Assembly: GCF_030272615.1 (NCBI RefSeq)
Contig: NW_026729174.1
Span: 1 to 64,000 of the forward strand
Source: Cryptomeria japonica
Taxonomy: Eukaryota; Streptophyta; Pinopsida; Cupressales; Cupressaceae
Direction: 5' to 3'
DNA length: 64,000 nt
Shown here: piece by piece, positions 46,173 to 59,328 of the stretch
Layout: the number at the start of each line of letters is the position of its first letter
How positions within the stretch are numbered: position 1 is the first letter of the stretch
Notes under the pieces: generated by a model
Database searches by the model: none
What the model was told of the DNA's origin: nothing
Seen by the model: the letters and a program-made list of their open reading frames with translations, nothing else
Program-made: the position numbers and the translations under genes

Positions 46173-47527
46173 TTTTTCAAAGCTTTGCAAGTATTTTGAT
46201 TAATTTTTCTGATTAAATTTGTGTACTATAGGCTTTTATTGAGGGCTGCTGATATTTTCCAGATTTGGCTTTGATCAGTTTTGATATATTTTGATGGTTT
46301 TATGTATATTTACCTCTCCATGTCTTTGTGAATGTTTTAGACTCTCAATGTTGATGAGTAAGTTATATTGCTTTTTTGAGACTAGCAAGTGGATTGGCCT
46401 TGTTGTGATGTTATCTTCTTATTTGATGACAAATTTAATGGCTTGGTTATGCCTTGTATTTATTGGCCAAGAGGCTGATTTTGTTATATTTGATGTTGTT
46501 GTAGCCTTGCGTATGTTGCAATAGTATGTGTGGATGTTCTTGTTTATGTTATACTTTCATGTTTTATTATGGTTTACAGTCTCTTGTGATTTATTGTTGG
46601 GCCATATTAGGTGAAGTGGGCTTCCTTGTGATGACTAGAGTCACGAGAGATAGGCTTGCCTGAGGTTCCTTGTAAGGATGCATGAAGATTAGACCTCAGG
46701 GCACATTGAAGTTTACCATGATTCATAAATAAGTGATAACATAATAATTGATGGGTTGGGTAGCTAGATTCATTAATGAGATAATAAATTGATTTGAGCC
46801 TCACGACTTAGTTCTAGGGAGGATGTTTAAGGATAAGCATGAGAAGGCCATGAAGACGATAAGATAATCTACCTTAGTCTCTCATAGGTTGAGATGGCTC
46901 CACATGTCCATCAGGCTAGTGCCTTATGTTATGAGGATGACATGTGATGACACTCCACTCCTACATGTGTCCAGCTTGATGATTTATAATTATGCATTGT
47001 TGAAAGCATTTATTTCTTGTTAAGTTGTATGCCTCTGGGAGTTTATTTTGGTAGTAATGTGTGGGTTCTTGCATGAGAGTCCTTGTGTGGTTAGTCTCTT
47101 TAGTCAGGGTACCATTTTAGGTTTAGAGTGTGTGTTGGGACCTTGTGTCATCTCCTAGCGTGGGGGTGGTTGGTGCTTTTTAGCCTTTGAGATGTTCTCT
47201 TGGATTCTTCGTGTGTGGATATGGATTCTTCTTCATGATGATTATGGATGTACCTTGTAGAAAATTTATGTAATGAATATAATGGAGTTCATCTAATGTA
47301 ATATTCTTGTATGTAGTAGTTGGAAATTAGGATTATGTCATAAATTATAATAAGACATTAGAGATGTAATTGTATTATTGTAAGGATGTGATCTTATGTA
47401 CCTTCAAATAGAATGGGAGTTGCAATATGGTTTAATTGTATTATTTTATGGAATTTTGAGGATGTATAATAGAATGCAAAAGAAAATTGGGATTAAAAGG
47501 TATTGAGGCCTTAGAATATAGCTAACA

Positions 47528-48367
47528 GGAAATGGATTGATTTGCATAGTAATGGAATGTATATCATGCTAGATGAATAGTAAATGAGTTTTATATGATG
47601 ATTGCCATGCCCTTGTATTAAAATTAATGGATTTGTAGTTCTATATGTTTTCAAGTTAATAAATGAACTCTATGATTGAAGGATTAGTGTAATGTTGTGC
47701 TTGCTCATGCCTAAGTAAAGAAATAAGAAAATATAGTTTATACTTTATGAGTAGATAATCATAATAGATGGAATGAGATCATATTAGTATTAAATGAGAT
47801 TGAAGTAAGTTTAGATGGATTAGTAAAGATGGATTATACCCATGCAATAATATTGCATTGTCATGGAAAAGGATAAAGAGCATGTAGATAGGGAATGATG
47901 GGTTAAAACACATTTGGTTTTGGTGCATAAAATGAATGTAGGATTAAGGAAATGGATTGATTTGCATGGTAATTGAATGTATATCATGCTAGATGAATAG
48001 TAAATGAGTTTTATATGATGAATGCCATGCACTTGTATTAAAAGTAATGGATTTTTAATTCTATATGTTTTCAAGTTAATAAATGAACTCTGTGATTGAA
48101 GGATTAGTGTGATGTTGTGCTTGCTCATGCTTAAGTAAAGAAATAAGGAAATACATTTTATACATTATGAGTAGATAATCATAATAGATGGAATGAGATC
48201 ATATTAGTATTAAATGCGATTGAACAAAGTTTAGATGGATTAGTAAAGATGGATTATACCCATGCAATAAGATTGCATTGTCATGGAAAAGGAAAAAGAG
48301 CATGTAGATAGGGAATGATTGGTTAAAACACATTTGGTTTTGGTGCATAAAATGAATGTAGGATTAA
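47528..48367. repeat. 420-bp tandem duplication in the 5' LTR
   Basis: Copies 47528-47947 and 47948-48367 both start GGAAATGGATTGATTTGCAT and end AATGAATGTAGGATTAAG, with few differences. The 3' LTR has one copy (56321-56712). Confidence 0.93.
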
Positions 48368-48793
48368 GGGGATGTCTTGCATTTTTAAAAGAAGAAATGC
48401 AATATGCTAGTAGAATGATAGAACGTAATGCATATCATGATGGATATATAATCTAGTAGGTTGCATATCTCATGATTAGGAAATTAAATACGATGCATTA
48501 ATCCAAGATGAAATATATTTGTCGTGTGAGTGGGATGTCATTATGGAAGTTAAATTAAGTAATGATGTTGAAGTACCCTAGGGAAAGATTTATGGTGTTA
48601 TGTTATTTCCGCTCGTGTTAATTAATGAAATGTGTAATGATGTATGTTCGTAATGGGTAAATGGTTAATAAATGTAGTTAGATGGAAATGTTATGTGTTA
48701 CATTAGTTGTTATTAGATGTTAATAATTTTTTTAATCTCCATTAGTATGTTAGATGTCTAGTTTCTCTAGGGTGTTTTGGTGGGCATTACATT

Positions 48794-48805
48794 TGGTATC
48801 AGAGC
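48794..48805 (+). other. primer binding site (initiator tRNA-Met type)
   Basis: TGGTATCAGAGC two bases after the 5' LTR end. This exact dodecamer is the classic plant LTR retrotransposon primer site. Confidence 0.93.
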
Positions 48806-51800
48806 CCATGTTGCAAACACTGGGATCTCTGGTTAAGGATGTTGCTATTAGTCTTGTGAATGTGCTTTGATGTTCCTTTGAATCAAGTTTCTCTTTGAGA
48901 TTTGTGTTGGAAGAAGTGTCATTGGAATTTTGAAAATCTCAGATGTTTGTGCCTTGTGTTTTTCTCTAATCCCTTTTAGGAATCATAATTTTAAGCAAAG
49001 TGTGTATTCATTTCATATGCATGTCTTTAGATTAAGAGAAATGTCTATATGATCCTATCCAATCTTGCTTGTCCTGTAAATTTCTAGTGCTTACTTGAAT
49101 GATAAAGGTTGTTCTCTTTATATATAAATAATTATGTAGTAGAATGCGAAAAGAATGTGTGTACCCTCTTAACTAATGATATGTTCATAAAATTAGTTTG
49201 TTATGTTGATCTTCCTACGGATAGCAAGATGAAGTGTTTTTATTATGCATTTAGGAATAATTTAGTATAGATCCTGATGTGAAATCGAAGAACTTGTATG
49301 TGATGCATCTGTATATATAAAAGTAGCTTAATAATACCTTTTCCTTATTTTAATCTCCTGTGTAACGTAAGAAAGTTAGTTAGTGATGTATGGGTACCCA
49401 ATAGAACTGTCAGCTATTTGTATATGTGTGATTTTTCTTGTAAGAAAAGATTGTTTGAGAAAATCATATATTTCAATAAATTTGAGATTTATAGTTTCTT
49501 TTGTAATAATTAGGAGACCATATGGAAAGTTGAAATTGCATATCATAAAAGGATGTGAGTAGCTGCATCTGACATGACTAGGAAATTCAACTGATTATGC
49601 ATAAATTTGTGTGTATTGATGGTGTGGCAATATCCTTTCTTCCTCCTCTCTCTTTTGGGTAAACGTTTCAAATACTTAAGAGTTTGTGAATTAAAAGGGT
49701 CGAAATCATCATTGGTGGAATGAATTTGCATATATTAAAGAGAATTTTGGATGTAATAAATTTGCAATGAAGGTTGAAATTTAAGTATTGCATTCATGAT
49801 CTCTGTTCTTTTAAAAAGGAAAAATTGATTAGATAGAATATCTCACCATTTAAAAAGAAAAAATTCACAAAACCAATAAGTTAAAAGACTAGATGATATA
49901 AATATGTGTATTGAAGTGAGGATTGATGCATTGAATATGTAGGAGTTGTAATAATACCATAGCGTATTTTTTTGGTTTGGCAAGATAAAAGTTTTAGCCT
50001 TGAGTAGGAGATGTGTGGCTTTGAAGAAATGTTTTTGATTGATTAGATGGATAGATTAAGAAAGAATGTTACCTCCTTACCTTATTTGAATTTTAATAAA
50101 GTGCTTCCTTCACAAATGTTGGTGAGATAATTTATGATAAGTAGTCGTATGAATTTGTATTGGATTTCTAAATGTCAATTTTCCTTGAAATGCTGAAAAT
50201 ACATAGTCTATGAATGATAATAATCAAGTAATGGTAGTCCAAGTGTGTTTGAATCGAATGATGCATATGGGTCGGTTCAAGAAGTTGAGTCCACTTTTTG
50301 GCCAAAAAGTGGAAGTGTTTTCCCTGATTTTCAGATTTTGTCTCATTTGAGCTTAAATTTTGAAACACTTGGATATTGAATCTTGGAAAAGTCAGTAATA
50401 TAAAAGATATCCCTCTGAGTGTACTTTCCAAATATGTAATTTATTTTAATACCCACATAATAAAAAATAACTTTTGGAATGGAGTTCTAAAAAACTATGT
50501 TTTAAAAATGCCTGTTTCAGGACCATACCATGCATGTGTACGACCCACATTTTTTGACACAATTAAAATTATTTTCTCAAACCATTTTGGGTAATGGTTT
50601 GTAACTCACTAAAGATTGATGAGCATATTTTTCTGTATTTTTTTTAAAAATATTTTATTTTTAATGACCGTAATTATGTTTTTAAAAATTTGACGTGTAC
50701 GGCCCACATAATTTGACGTAATGCAAACATTTTTAAATTTTATTTTTTGTTAAATAGAAAATAATTTTGTGTAGATTGATGACATATAATTTTTTTTTCA
50801 AAATTCATTAAAATAAAAAAGTTATTAAATTAGCAAAATTAGTTAATATTTCAAGTTTATGGACCCGATTTAGTATAAATTAAATGAAAAATAGTTAAAA
50901 TAATTAATTTTTAAATAACTTTACATATTTAGAATCTAGACAGTACAATCTGAAATGGGTTTTAATTTCGTATAAAAATTCTCTAATTACAGGCACGTAA
51001 ATTATTTCAGAAGATCATAGTTGTGCTTTCATTCATGGAGATTTGAATTTGGAGGTCCATGTCTTAGGTGTGGCCATCCCAGGCCTATGTCGGGCCTAAT
51101 CCCGAGTCAGGTGGCGGGTTGTGGAATCAAATTCCACATAACGGGCCCTCGTTTTCAAACAAGGGCGGCTTGAGGAAAAAAAAGGAAAAATACGATTTAG
51201 AAACGGGGGCCCGTTTTTAAAAAACCAGGCCCTCATTTGTAAAAAGTGGGCCCCCGTTTTAGAACAAAATGGGGGCCTGTTTATTTTTGCTTCGGGCCCC
51301 CGCTACCTTTCGGCTTGGGAACCCGAAGCATAAACAGGCCCCCGTTTATAAGAGCGCATTTTCCAATGCGCGGACTTCCGTGAATTTGTGACTCATTACC
51401 TTGCACTTGCCCAAATATCTATGAAATTTATGTGACATTACATAAAAGAGGAAATTAAGTTTTTGTAAGTAGGGTTGTGTAATCCTTAATTTAGATAACT
51501 AGGAGTATACTAGGAGATTGCTATGGTTAAGATGTGTGGATGTGAGTAGAAATTAATATTAAAATTTGGCTTAATTAATGAAACTTATTTTCTTGATTAA
51601 ATATATGATTGACTAAATTGCTTAATGATTTTATGAAGGACATTCTAATTTTTTATATGCTATTGGTTGCACATATAGAGAAATGATGTATGTTATAGCT
51701 TACTATCAAGTGATTAATCGAAGTTCTAACCTTTGTTTCTATAATAACTTGGTTAATATGATCATGGTATAGATAAGATATCTTGAACACTAGTCATAGT

Positions 51801-53320
51801 ATGAGTGTATTCCTTGTGTGTGTATGAGTACATTAGTCACTTTATCACTTCCTAGCATATGTTATCTTCCGTAAAGAATAAATGACTAAGACTTTTGTAA
51901 AAGATTGCATTGTTTAAAAGATGATGTAAGGGATATGGATATATGAATAAAATAAAGGTCTTAAATATATGGCATGCACTCTCTAACACATTCAAGGCAT
52001 TGTACCCTTGGATGTTGTGCAGTGGTTACTCCCTTTGGTGTGACTAATGATGGTCACCTCGTGATGTGGGTTGGATGACTCATTTATTTTTCCTTGAGTT
52101 AATTTGTGATTTGTGTGATGTATCGTTGGGATTACTGTGTTTTTGAGATTTCTTTACTCTTGGGATGACCACTGAGTTCTTTCTTTTATTTTTGCCCTTG
52201 TGGTGGCACTTGTCACACTTAAATTTCATGATTGATTTCACTGACAACTTTTCTTCTCTAGTAATTTAATGAATTTATTTGAGGATGTTTCCTTTGACTT
52301 CTTCTTTTGTTGTCTATGGTGGTCATTTTGAGTGTCGATGTATTGTGGGCCCTTATTTTGTGTCAAGTGTTGTCTCTATCATGTTCATTTTGAACATCTG
52401 ATAATGTGTGCAAGGGAGGACACCAAAGAGAAGTGCACTAGACTAAGAAACCAATTAGATAATGTTGATATTAGCTAAGTAAATGAAAGGTGTTAATAAG
52501 ATGAAATGTGTTGGTAATTTTTTGAATTTTATAGTAGATAGAAGTCCTTTGGAATTGTGAAGTCTGTAATTTATGGAGTAGTTAAATAAAGACCAGTTGT
52601 TGATTTCTTGCCTTCAAAATATTTTGTCTACATATCATGTATAAATAATGGATTAAAGATGCTTTTGAATGATTTGATTGGATGAAGATTGCACCTAATG
52701 TTGTATCAAGAGTAGTGCAATGGAAGCATGGTGGAAATTAGGACATTTGAATTCCATGAATCTTGATCTTTTAAGTAAATGGGTTGTTTATGTTTGGTTA
52801 TAGTGCGATGGCTTGAATGTATTTGACCTGAAGAGGCTTATTTATAAGAAATTTTCCCTCATTTAGGCTTATGATATGATTTCTTCAATAATACAATATG
52901 TGCATATGTGTAAGATATTGTGTAAAATGCATATCTCTCTGTTTATTTGTGTGCATCTAGATGTTGATGGAGTGTTACTATGAATATTGGTGTGAAATAT
53001 AATGATTTCTGCTTATTGATGCTTAACTCAATGACTAAAATTATAGTTTTGTTTTGCAAAAGTGTGGTTAAAATGAAGTTCCCTTGAAAATATTTAAACA
53101 ATTTAGTGTACATATCGTAATTAATAGGAGTTGGTGCTTGCTTTACCTTTTGTGTAACGTGTTTATTTCAAATAATTGAAGCATAAGGAGGGAATTTTGT
53201 TGACATTATCTTGCTTGAGCTAGAAAATATTATAATATGTTTATGTTAAAAGGAAGCTTTTAACTAATGTTTTCTAGTTGTCACCCTAACTCTTACGACT
53301 TCCAGGAGTAAGTCAAGTCT
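48806..53320 (+). mobile_element. non-coding internal domain of the LARD
   Basis: About 4.5 kb without a credible GAG or POL frame on either strand. It contains a direct repeat near 50530 and 50695 (GTGTACGACCCACATTTTTTG and GTGTACGGCCCACATAATTTG). It also contains a GC-rich inverted-repeat block at 51080-51380. Conserved RNA structure for packaging is expected in LARDs but cannot be shown here. Confidence 0.75.
51080..51380. repeat. GC-rich block with hairpin, GGGCCCCCGTTT words
   Basis: Arms 51267-51296 (containing GGGGGCCTGTTTAT and GCTTCGGG) and 51322-51347 (CCCGAAGCATAAACAGGCCC...) pair almost perfectly. Nearby words such as AAACGGGGGCCCGTTT are near-palindromes. The block shares its vocabulary with 60640-60960. 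Confidence 0.75.
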
Positions 53321-53333
53321 AAGCGGAGGAGGA
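53321..53333 (+). other. polypurine tract of the LARD
   Basis: AAGCGGAGGAGGA immediately before the 3' LTR start TGTAGTG. Confidence 0.88.
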
Positions 53334-56300
53334 TGTAGTGTCCACCCTTGACTTGACTTGTTTTGATTAGAGTTGACTTTTATTTCATGCGTGATAGACT
53401 TATCTCGACTATTTATGATGGTTTGGATGATGATTATTCATGTGTTTTAGTTATGCATTGTGATGATAAAAATTATTGGGCATATGCTATTTTGGATGAC
53501 TTATACGATGTTGATACTATCATTATTGATCATGTGATTTGATGGATACTATATGCTTACTATATGATACATTATCGATAGATTATATTGATAATGGATT
53601 TGATGTTGATTATGATTACGCTAACCCTATTTCATGATTACATTTGATGAGATTATTATGAGATGTTTTTGACTATCTTTGTGATAGATACGATTCCACA
53701 TCACTCATTGCGAGCAGGATGTGTTGACACAGCGCTTTATCACTTGTCTGTTATAATATATATGTATATGTTGTATTATCGTTTTGTGGTTGTAGGACCT
53801 TGCAAGTACCAGACATCGACTCCACCTAGATTCACATGTCTGAGTGTGCCTTTAATTCCACTGGCTTATGTGGTTTGGATATGACATGAGTTCCCCTCAC
53901 TTACTCTAGGTCTAAGATGTGCACCAAGTGTCGTAGCGTCTTGGCATAATTCGCCACGTCAGTTAGTGAGTTTGATCTTTTTAGTATTGTGAGTATGTTT
54001 AGACACGGTTGATTTATTTGATTATGTTTAGATTAATTATGTGATCCTTGATGTGTGGTTTTATAATTAATAATGCTTATTTTAATGCATTAAATTTATT
54101 GGCTTTGAGTATTTAATTATTTGATATTTGATGGTTATTTATTTTGTGTGATTTTAATATTTATTTGGTATTTACTGTTTAATCTTTATTGAGGTTTGAT
54201 CATTTATTTGATATTTAATTATTTAATTATTTGTTTATTTATTCATTTAATGTTTATGGTTTAATTACTTATTTGGTATTTAATGTTTATTTATTTATTT
54301 ATTATTGATTTATTGTTTAATTGGCATATATTTATTTATTGTTTATTATTTAATAGTGCTTTTATATTTTAATGTTGGTTAATATTTATTTGTGGCTTTT
54401 AATTTATTTATTGAGCCTTGGTTATTTTATATTTATTTATTTAGTCAGCTTTTATTTTATTAGCCTTGGCAACATATATTTAATTATTTAATTGGTTTTA
54501 TTTTAAATGGTCGGATTAGATATTTAATTGGGCATGGTCATTGTTGTTTGTGCATTGGTAATCAATACTTTATAATATCTTATTACATTTCTCTTGTTAC
54601 TTGGTAAATAATATTTTATATAATTTTAGCTATTTCTCTTATTACAAGAGTAAACGAGTTTATTATATTCCCCACCTACCATTAAATGCTATTGGCTTGA
54701 TTATTTATGAGATAATAATTAATTAATTAATTAATTTATAGCTTATGTTTATTTAATAATTTGACTTTCATTTCCTAAGTGGGGTGTATGAACACATTTT
54801 GCAAACATTTTTCCTTTGGCTTTGGATTTACACTTAGATTTTGGCTAGAGCTTGGTTGGATTTTGGCTTGTATTTGTGGGGATCTCTTCTACAACTACAT
54901 TCCATCACTTCTGGTTGTAGGTTGGAGCTTGAGCCTTAGTATTATTTTTATTTTAATGGCTTCATTGTATGCTTTTTGTCTACACATTGTTTGTGGGAGA
55001 TGGGTTGAAAAAAATATTTATTCAATGGGTATAATATAGTTTTGGAAATAAATATTTGGGGAGAAACTTTATATTATATGGTGTTTTTGTATAGTTGCTT
55101 CCGAAAAGTATATTTTTGGTTTCCTTAGAATGTCGCTCACGGCTCTGTACGCTTTCTGAGAAATGTTTCTCTCTTTGAGAACTTATTTGGTTGTTGGGAT
55201 GATTTTATTAGGCAAGAGGCTCATTTTGTTATATTTGATGTTGTTGTATCCTTGTGTATGTTGCAATAGTATGTGTGGATGTTCTTGGTTGCATATGTAT
55301 GTTATATTTTCATGTTTTATTACGGTTTAGAGCCTCTTGTGATTTATTGTTGGGCCATATTAGGGGGAGTGGGCTTCCTTGTGATGTATAGAGTCACGAG
55401 AGATAAGCTTGCATCCGGTTCCTTGTAAAGATGCAATAAAACTAGACCTCAGGGCACATTGGAGTTTACCATGATTCATAAATAAGTGATAACCTAATAA
55501 TTGATGGGTTGGGTAGCTAGATTCATTAATAGGATAATAAATTGATTTGAGCCTCATGACTTAGTCCTGCAATGGATGTTTTAGGATAAGCATGAGAAGG
55601 TCATGAAGACAATAAGCTAATCTCCCTTAGTCTCTCATATGTTGAGATGGCTCCACGTGTCCATCAGGCTAGTGCCTTATGTTATTTCCTTTTGAGCATG
55701 GCATGTGATGACACTCCACTCCTACATGTGTCCCTCTTGATGATTTATGATTATGCCTTGTTGGAAGCATTAATGTCTTGTTAAGTTGTGTGCCTTTGGG
55801 AGTTTATTCTTGTAGTAATGTATGGGTTCTTGAATGAGAGTCCTTGTGTAGTTAGTTTCTTTGGTTAGGGTGCCAATTTAGGTTTAGTGTGTGTGTTGGG
55901 ACCTTGTGTCATCTCCTAGCACATGGGGTGGTTCCTTTGGTTCCACATTGTCGGGTGGTTCATGCTTTTAAGCCATTTGGATGTTCTCTTGGATTCTTCG
56001 TGCGTGGATGTGTATTCTTCTTCATGATGATTATGGATATACCTTGTAGAAGATTTATGTAGTGAATATAATGGATTTCATGTAATGTAATATTCTTGTA
56101 TGTAGTAGTTGGAAATTAGGATTATGTCATAAATTATAATAAGACATTAGAGATGTAATTGTATTATTGTAAGGATGTGATCTTTTGTACCTTGAAAGAG
56201 AAATGGAGTTGCACTATGGTTTAATTGTACTATTTTATGGAATATTTAGGATGTATAATAGAATGTAAAATAGAATTGGGATTAAAAGGTATTGAGGCCT

Positions 56301-57134
56301 TAGAATATAGCTAATAGGAAATGGATTGATTTGCATAGTAATGGAATGTATATCCTGCTAGATGAATAGTAAATGACTTTTATATGATGAATGCCATGCA
56401 CTTGTATTGAAAGTAATGGATTTATAATGTTATATGTTTGTAAGTTAATAAATGAACTCTATGATTGAAGGATTAGTGTGATGTTGTGCTTGCTCATGCT
56501 TAAGTAAACAAATAAGGAAATATAGTTTATACATTATGCAATAGATGGAATGAGATCATGTTAGTATTAAATGTGATTGAAGTGAGTTTAAATGGATTAT
56601 ACTCATGCAATAGGATTGCATTGTCATGGATAATGATAAAGAGCATGTAGATAGGGAATGATGGGTTAAAACATATTTGGTTTTGGTGCATAAAATGAAT
56701 GTAGGATTAAGGGGTTGTTTTGCATTTTTAAAAGAATAAATGTAATATCCTAGTAGAATTATAGAACATTATGCATATCATGATGGATAGATAATCTAGT
56801 AGGTTTCATATCTCATGATTAGGAAATTAAATATGATGCATTAATTAAAGATGGAATATGTTTGTCGTGTGAGTGGGATGTCATTATGGAAGTTAAATTA
56901 AGTAAGAACGTTGAAGTGCCCTAGGGAAATATTAATGGTGTTATGTTATTTCCGCTTGCATTGATTAATGAAATGTGTAATGAAGTATGTTCATAATGGG
57001 AAAATGGTTAATGAATGTAGTTAGATGGAGATGTTATGTGTTACATTAGTTGTTATTAGATGTTAATTTTATTTTTTATCTCTATTAGTATGTTATATGT
57101 TTAGTTTCTTTAAGGTGTTTTGGCGGGCATTACA
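53334..57134 (+). mobile_element. 3' LTR of the LARD, 3.8 kb
   Basis: A continuous LTR from TGTAGTGTCCACCC to GGGCATTACA. It contains about 900 bp (53894-54796) missing from the 5' copy, a TTTATTTATT-rich part, and a deletion at about 55203 corresponding to 45803-46460. Open frames in it are short and not conserved between the two LTRs. Confidence 0.92.
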
Positions 57135-58788
57135 GGACACACAAAGAACTTTTAAAAACAAAGAAAGAACAAACACGAAGCCAAGAACTTACCTTTCAGA
57201 GAGATTTGCTAACAAAAAATTTCACTTCCTCAATACCTTGCTTCACTATGGTCAAAGGCCAACTTTAAATAGGCTATGGAGGTGGTTAATTTACAAATAG
57301 ATGCATTAGATGGGGGTAGATGGAGGTACCATTTTTTATATAGTTTGTCCACGTTGGTAATGCAGTAGGCCATACATTGCATTCACGTTGCCGCCTAATT
57401 TCATTAATAATCTTACCAACTACATCATTGTTCCAAGGGTTAAGCCTACCCCTTAATCACAATTGCAAGCATATCACTCCACTGTGTGAAATCTATAATG
57501 GAATGATAAATTAGCGCAGGCAATCGAAAAAGAAGGAAATGCAATTTTTTGTTTCTGCTTTAATGGATTTGGAAGGGATGATCATGTTGAAAGGGTTGTT
57601 GAAGTATTAAATTTCGGTCAATGCCAATCATCCACTGGAACTTCCATTCAAGTCAATCATGCATTGTTATCCTCTACATTGTATTAACTATAAAAGGGGA
57701 TCCGAGAAAGCATATTCGGCAAGGGAGTTGTATTGACATGGCTAGAAAGAGAAAGGTGGCATTCAAGCTCAAGCTCTCTGGTATGCTTGCGACTATTATG
57801 CTTTAATGGTGGGAATAGTAGCTGTTTGTTAGGTCAGAAACCTCAAGACGCAAACAACATATCAAACGCATAAATTCAGAGGGTTCTGGTACGTTAAGAT
57901 ATATTTGGGAAAAATCAAATATCTCCTCCTTCTACATGCATAAAATCATATTATATCCAGTGTACAGTATGAGCAAACTGTTGTGTAATGCTGACAGTTG
58001 ACCACCTTACAAACTTAATGGAATGCACACCTCCAATTCATTGGTCAAAATCAAATGATGACAACACCAGTTCCTAAAAACAACCGTAACAAGACAGACA
58101 AGGGTATTCTTGAAAACCAATTGGTAAAACTATTGTGAAAAAAGAATGGCGTCTGATTGTCGACGAATCCGGTGGCCATTGGGACCAAATATAGCCTATC
58201 GGCTAATTATAATCTAGATTTTGAGTGAGCCATAACACATAAATATTTGCATATAGATTATACTTTATCTTTTTAAATATTTCATTGAAATAAAGTATTG
58301 ATGTAGAGTGCAAGGTTATTTTTCAAGGATTTTTTGAAATCATTTACTATTTTTCTTGTCATCTTGAACATATCATTATTTTTAGTAACAAATTTTGATT
58401 TATTAAAAAGAGAGAGAAAACTCAAATAAAGTATAACAAATTTATAGTTTTGAGAAAAGTTGAAACTGAGGGCTATTCACTTATATAATTTTATGTTTTA
58501 TGATATTATTTGACCCAAATTGTGGGGTCCAAAGTAGTAAGTTTCAGCTTGTTAAGCATGTTGCAATGCAAACTCTGTTGAATGGGAAGTAAATAAAATC
58601 ATTCTGAAAACCGTTGCACTAAGGAACGAGAACGACAACGAAACTGATATATTTGAAAATGGACAACAATAAGGTCAGTAATAACATACATTAAATGATG
58701 GGTTCTGATAGATACTTGTGGGTCCGACCACTTAATGTCTGTGCAACAAATTTCCTTTTTTTAAATTTTCACAGTAAATGTGCTATCT
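57135..58788. other. non-coding flank
   Basis: Sequence after the LARD with no recognisable gene. A few short open frames (57097, 57621) lack domains. Confidence 0.6.
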
Positions 58789-58910
58789 TATATATATTTA
58801 ATAAGCCAAGAGATATCCTTCTAGAGGGGCCTATTTTTTATGAATTTATCAACATTAAATTGCAATAGGTGCCTCGAGAAGGATATGTCTCAGCTTATTC
58901 TATATATATA
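58789..58910. repeat. long hairpin (foldback) 2, related to hairpin 1
   Basis: Arms 58789-58835 and 58864-58910 pair over about 45 bp with few mismatches around a loop of about 28 nt. The 5' arm contains AAGAGATATCCTTCTAGAGG and the 3' arm CCTCGAGAAGGATATGTCTC. TA repeats flank both ends. It shares core words with 9790-9890. Size and pairing suit either a MITE-like foldback or a plant microRNA-like precursor. Confidence 0.7.
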
Positions 58911-59019
58911 TTATTAAATATATATAAGCTAGTAGCAGTCACAACATGAATTGGAAGACATGACATAAATTAATTTCAAATTATATATTGTTGTATATTT
59001 ATATGTTTTGGATTGGTAC

Positions 59020-59328
59020 AGTGTTAGATTTAGGATTCCATTTGGTTCAATACTAGATTTAGAATTATAGTTAGGATTGGAATCAAAATAGTAGGCCCAA
59101 TTCAATAAGGACTAGGGTTAATTTTTGTTTACTATTAGGATTAGGATTTGATTTGGTTTAAAATATAGTAGGCCTAATTATATAAGGAATAGGGTTCATT
59201 TTGGTTTTCTATTAGGGTTAGGGTTAAGGGTTAAGTTTAGGATTATAGTTAAGGTTTACATTATTGTTATAGTTAGTTTAATGGTTAGGGTTTAGATTTA
59301 AATCATGGTTAGTGTTACAGTTAGTGTT
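59020..59328. repeat. degenerate telomere-like patch, G-rich strand on plus
   Basis: Words such as TTAGGGTTAGGGTTAAGGG and GGATTAGGATTTG over about 300 bp, ending exactly where the third gene fragment begins. Confidence 0.55.

Larger units (their letters stand above)
45389..48791 (+). mobile_element. 5' LTR of the LARD, second part
   Basis: It matches the 3' LTR from TTGCAAGCATTTTTCC (54797 side) to GGGCATTACA at the end. Relative to the 3' LTR it lacks about 900 bp at its start (equivalent of 53894-54796). It keeps about 660 bp (45803-46460) that the 3' LTR lost, and carries a 420-bp tandem duplication. An undamaged LTR would have been about 4.4 kb. Confidence 0.9.
37254..57134 (+). mobile_element. 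LARD-like non-autonomous LTR retrotransposon with nested insertions (19.9 kb)
   Basis: Both ends match: TGTAGTGTCCACCC at 37254 and 53334, GGGCATTACA at 48791 and 57134. A primer binding site TGGTATCAGAGC (complement of the 3' end of initiator tRNA-Met) lies at 48794-48805 and a polypurine tract at 53321-53333. The flanking pentamers are GGGCA (37249-37253) and GGACA (57135-57139), a target-site duplication with one mismatch. The internal region (48792-53333, about 4.5 kb) has no GAG or POL frame. Long LTRs with a non-coding interior define LARDs, which must borrow proteins from other elements. The 5' LTR is broken by 37822-45388. The LTRs differ at roughly a tenth of positions by eye, so the insertion is old. 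Confidence 0.85.

Noticed and set aside
46004-46216. Frame with a 7-residue repeat (LTYWVNA-like)
   Set aside because: It comes from a 21-bp minisatellite in the LARD LTR that is absent from the other LTR.
48806-53320. Search for GAG-POL frames in the large element
   Set aside because: No zinc knuckle, protease, RT or integrase motif was found on either strand, so it is treated as non-autonomous.
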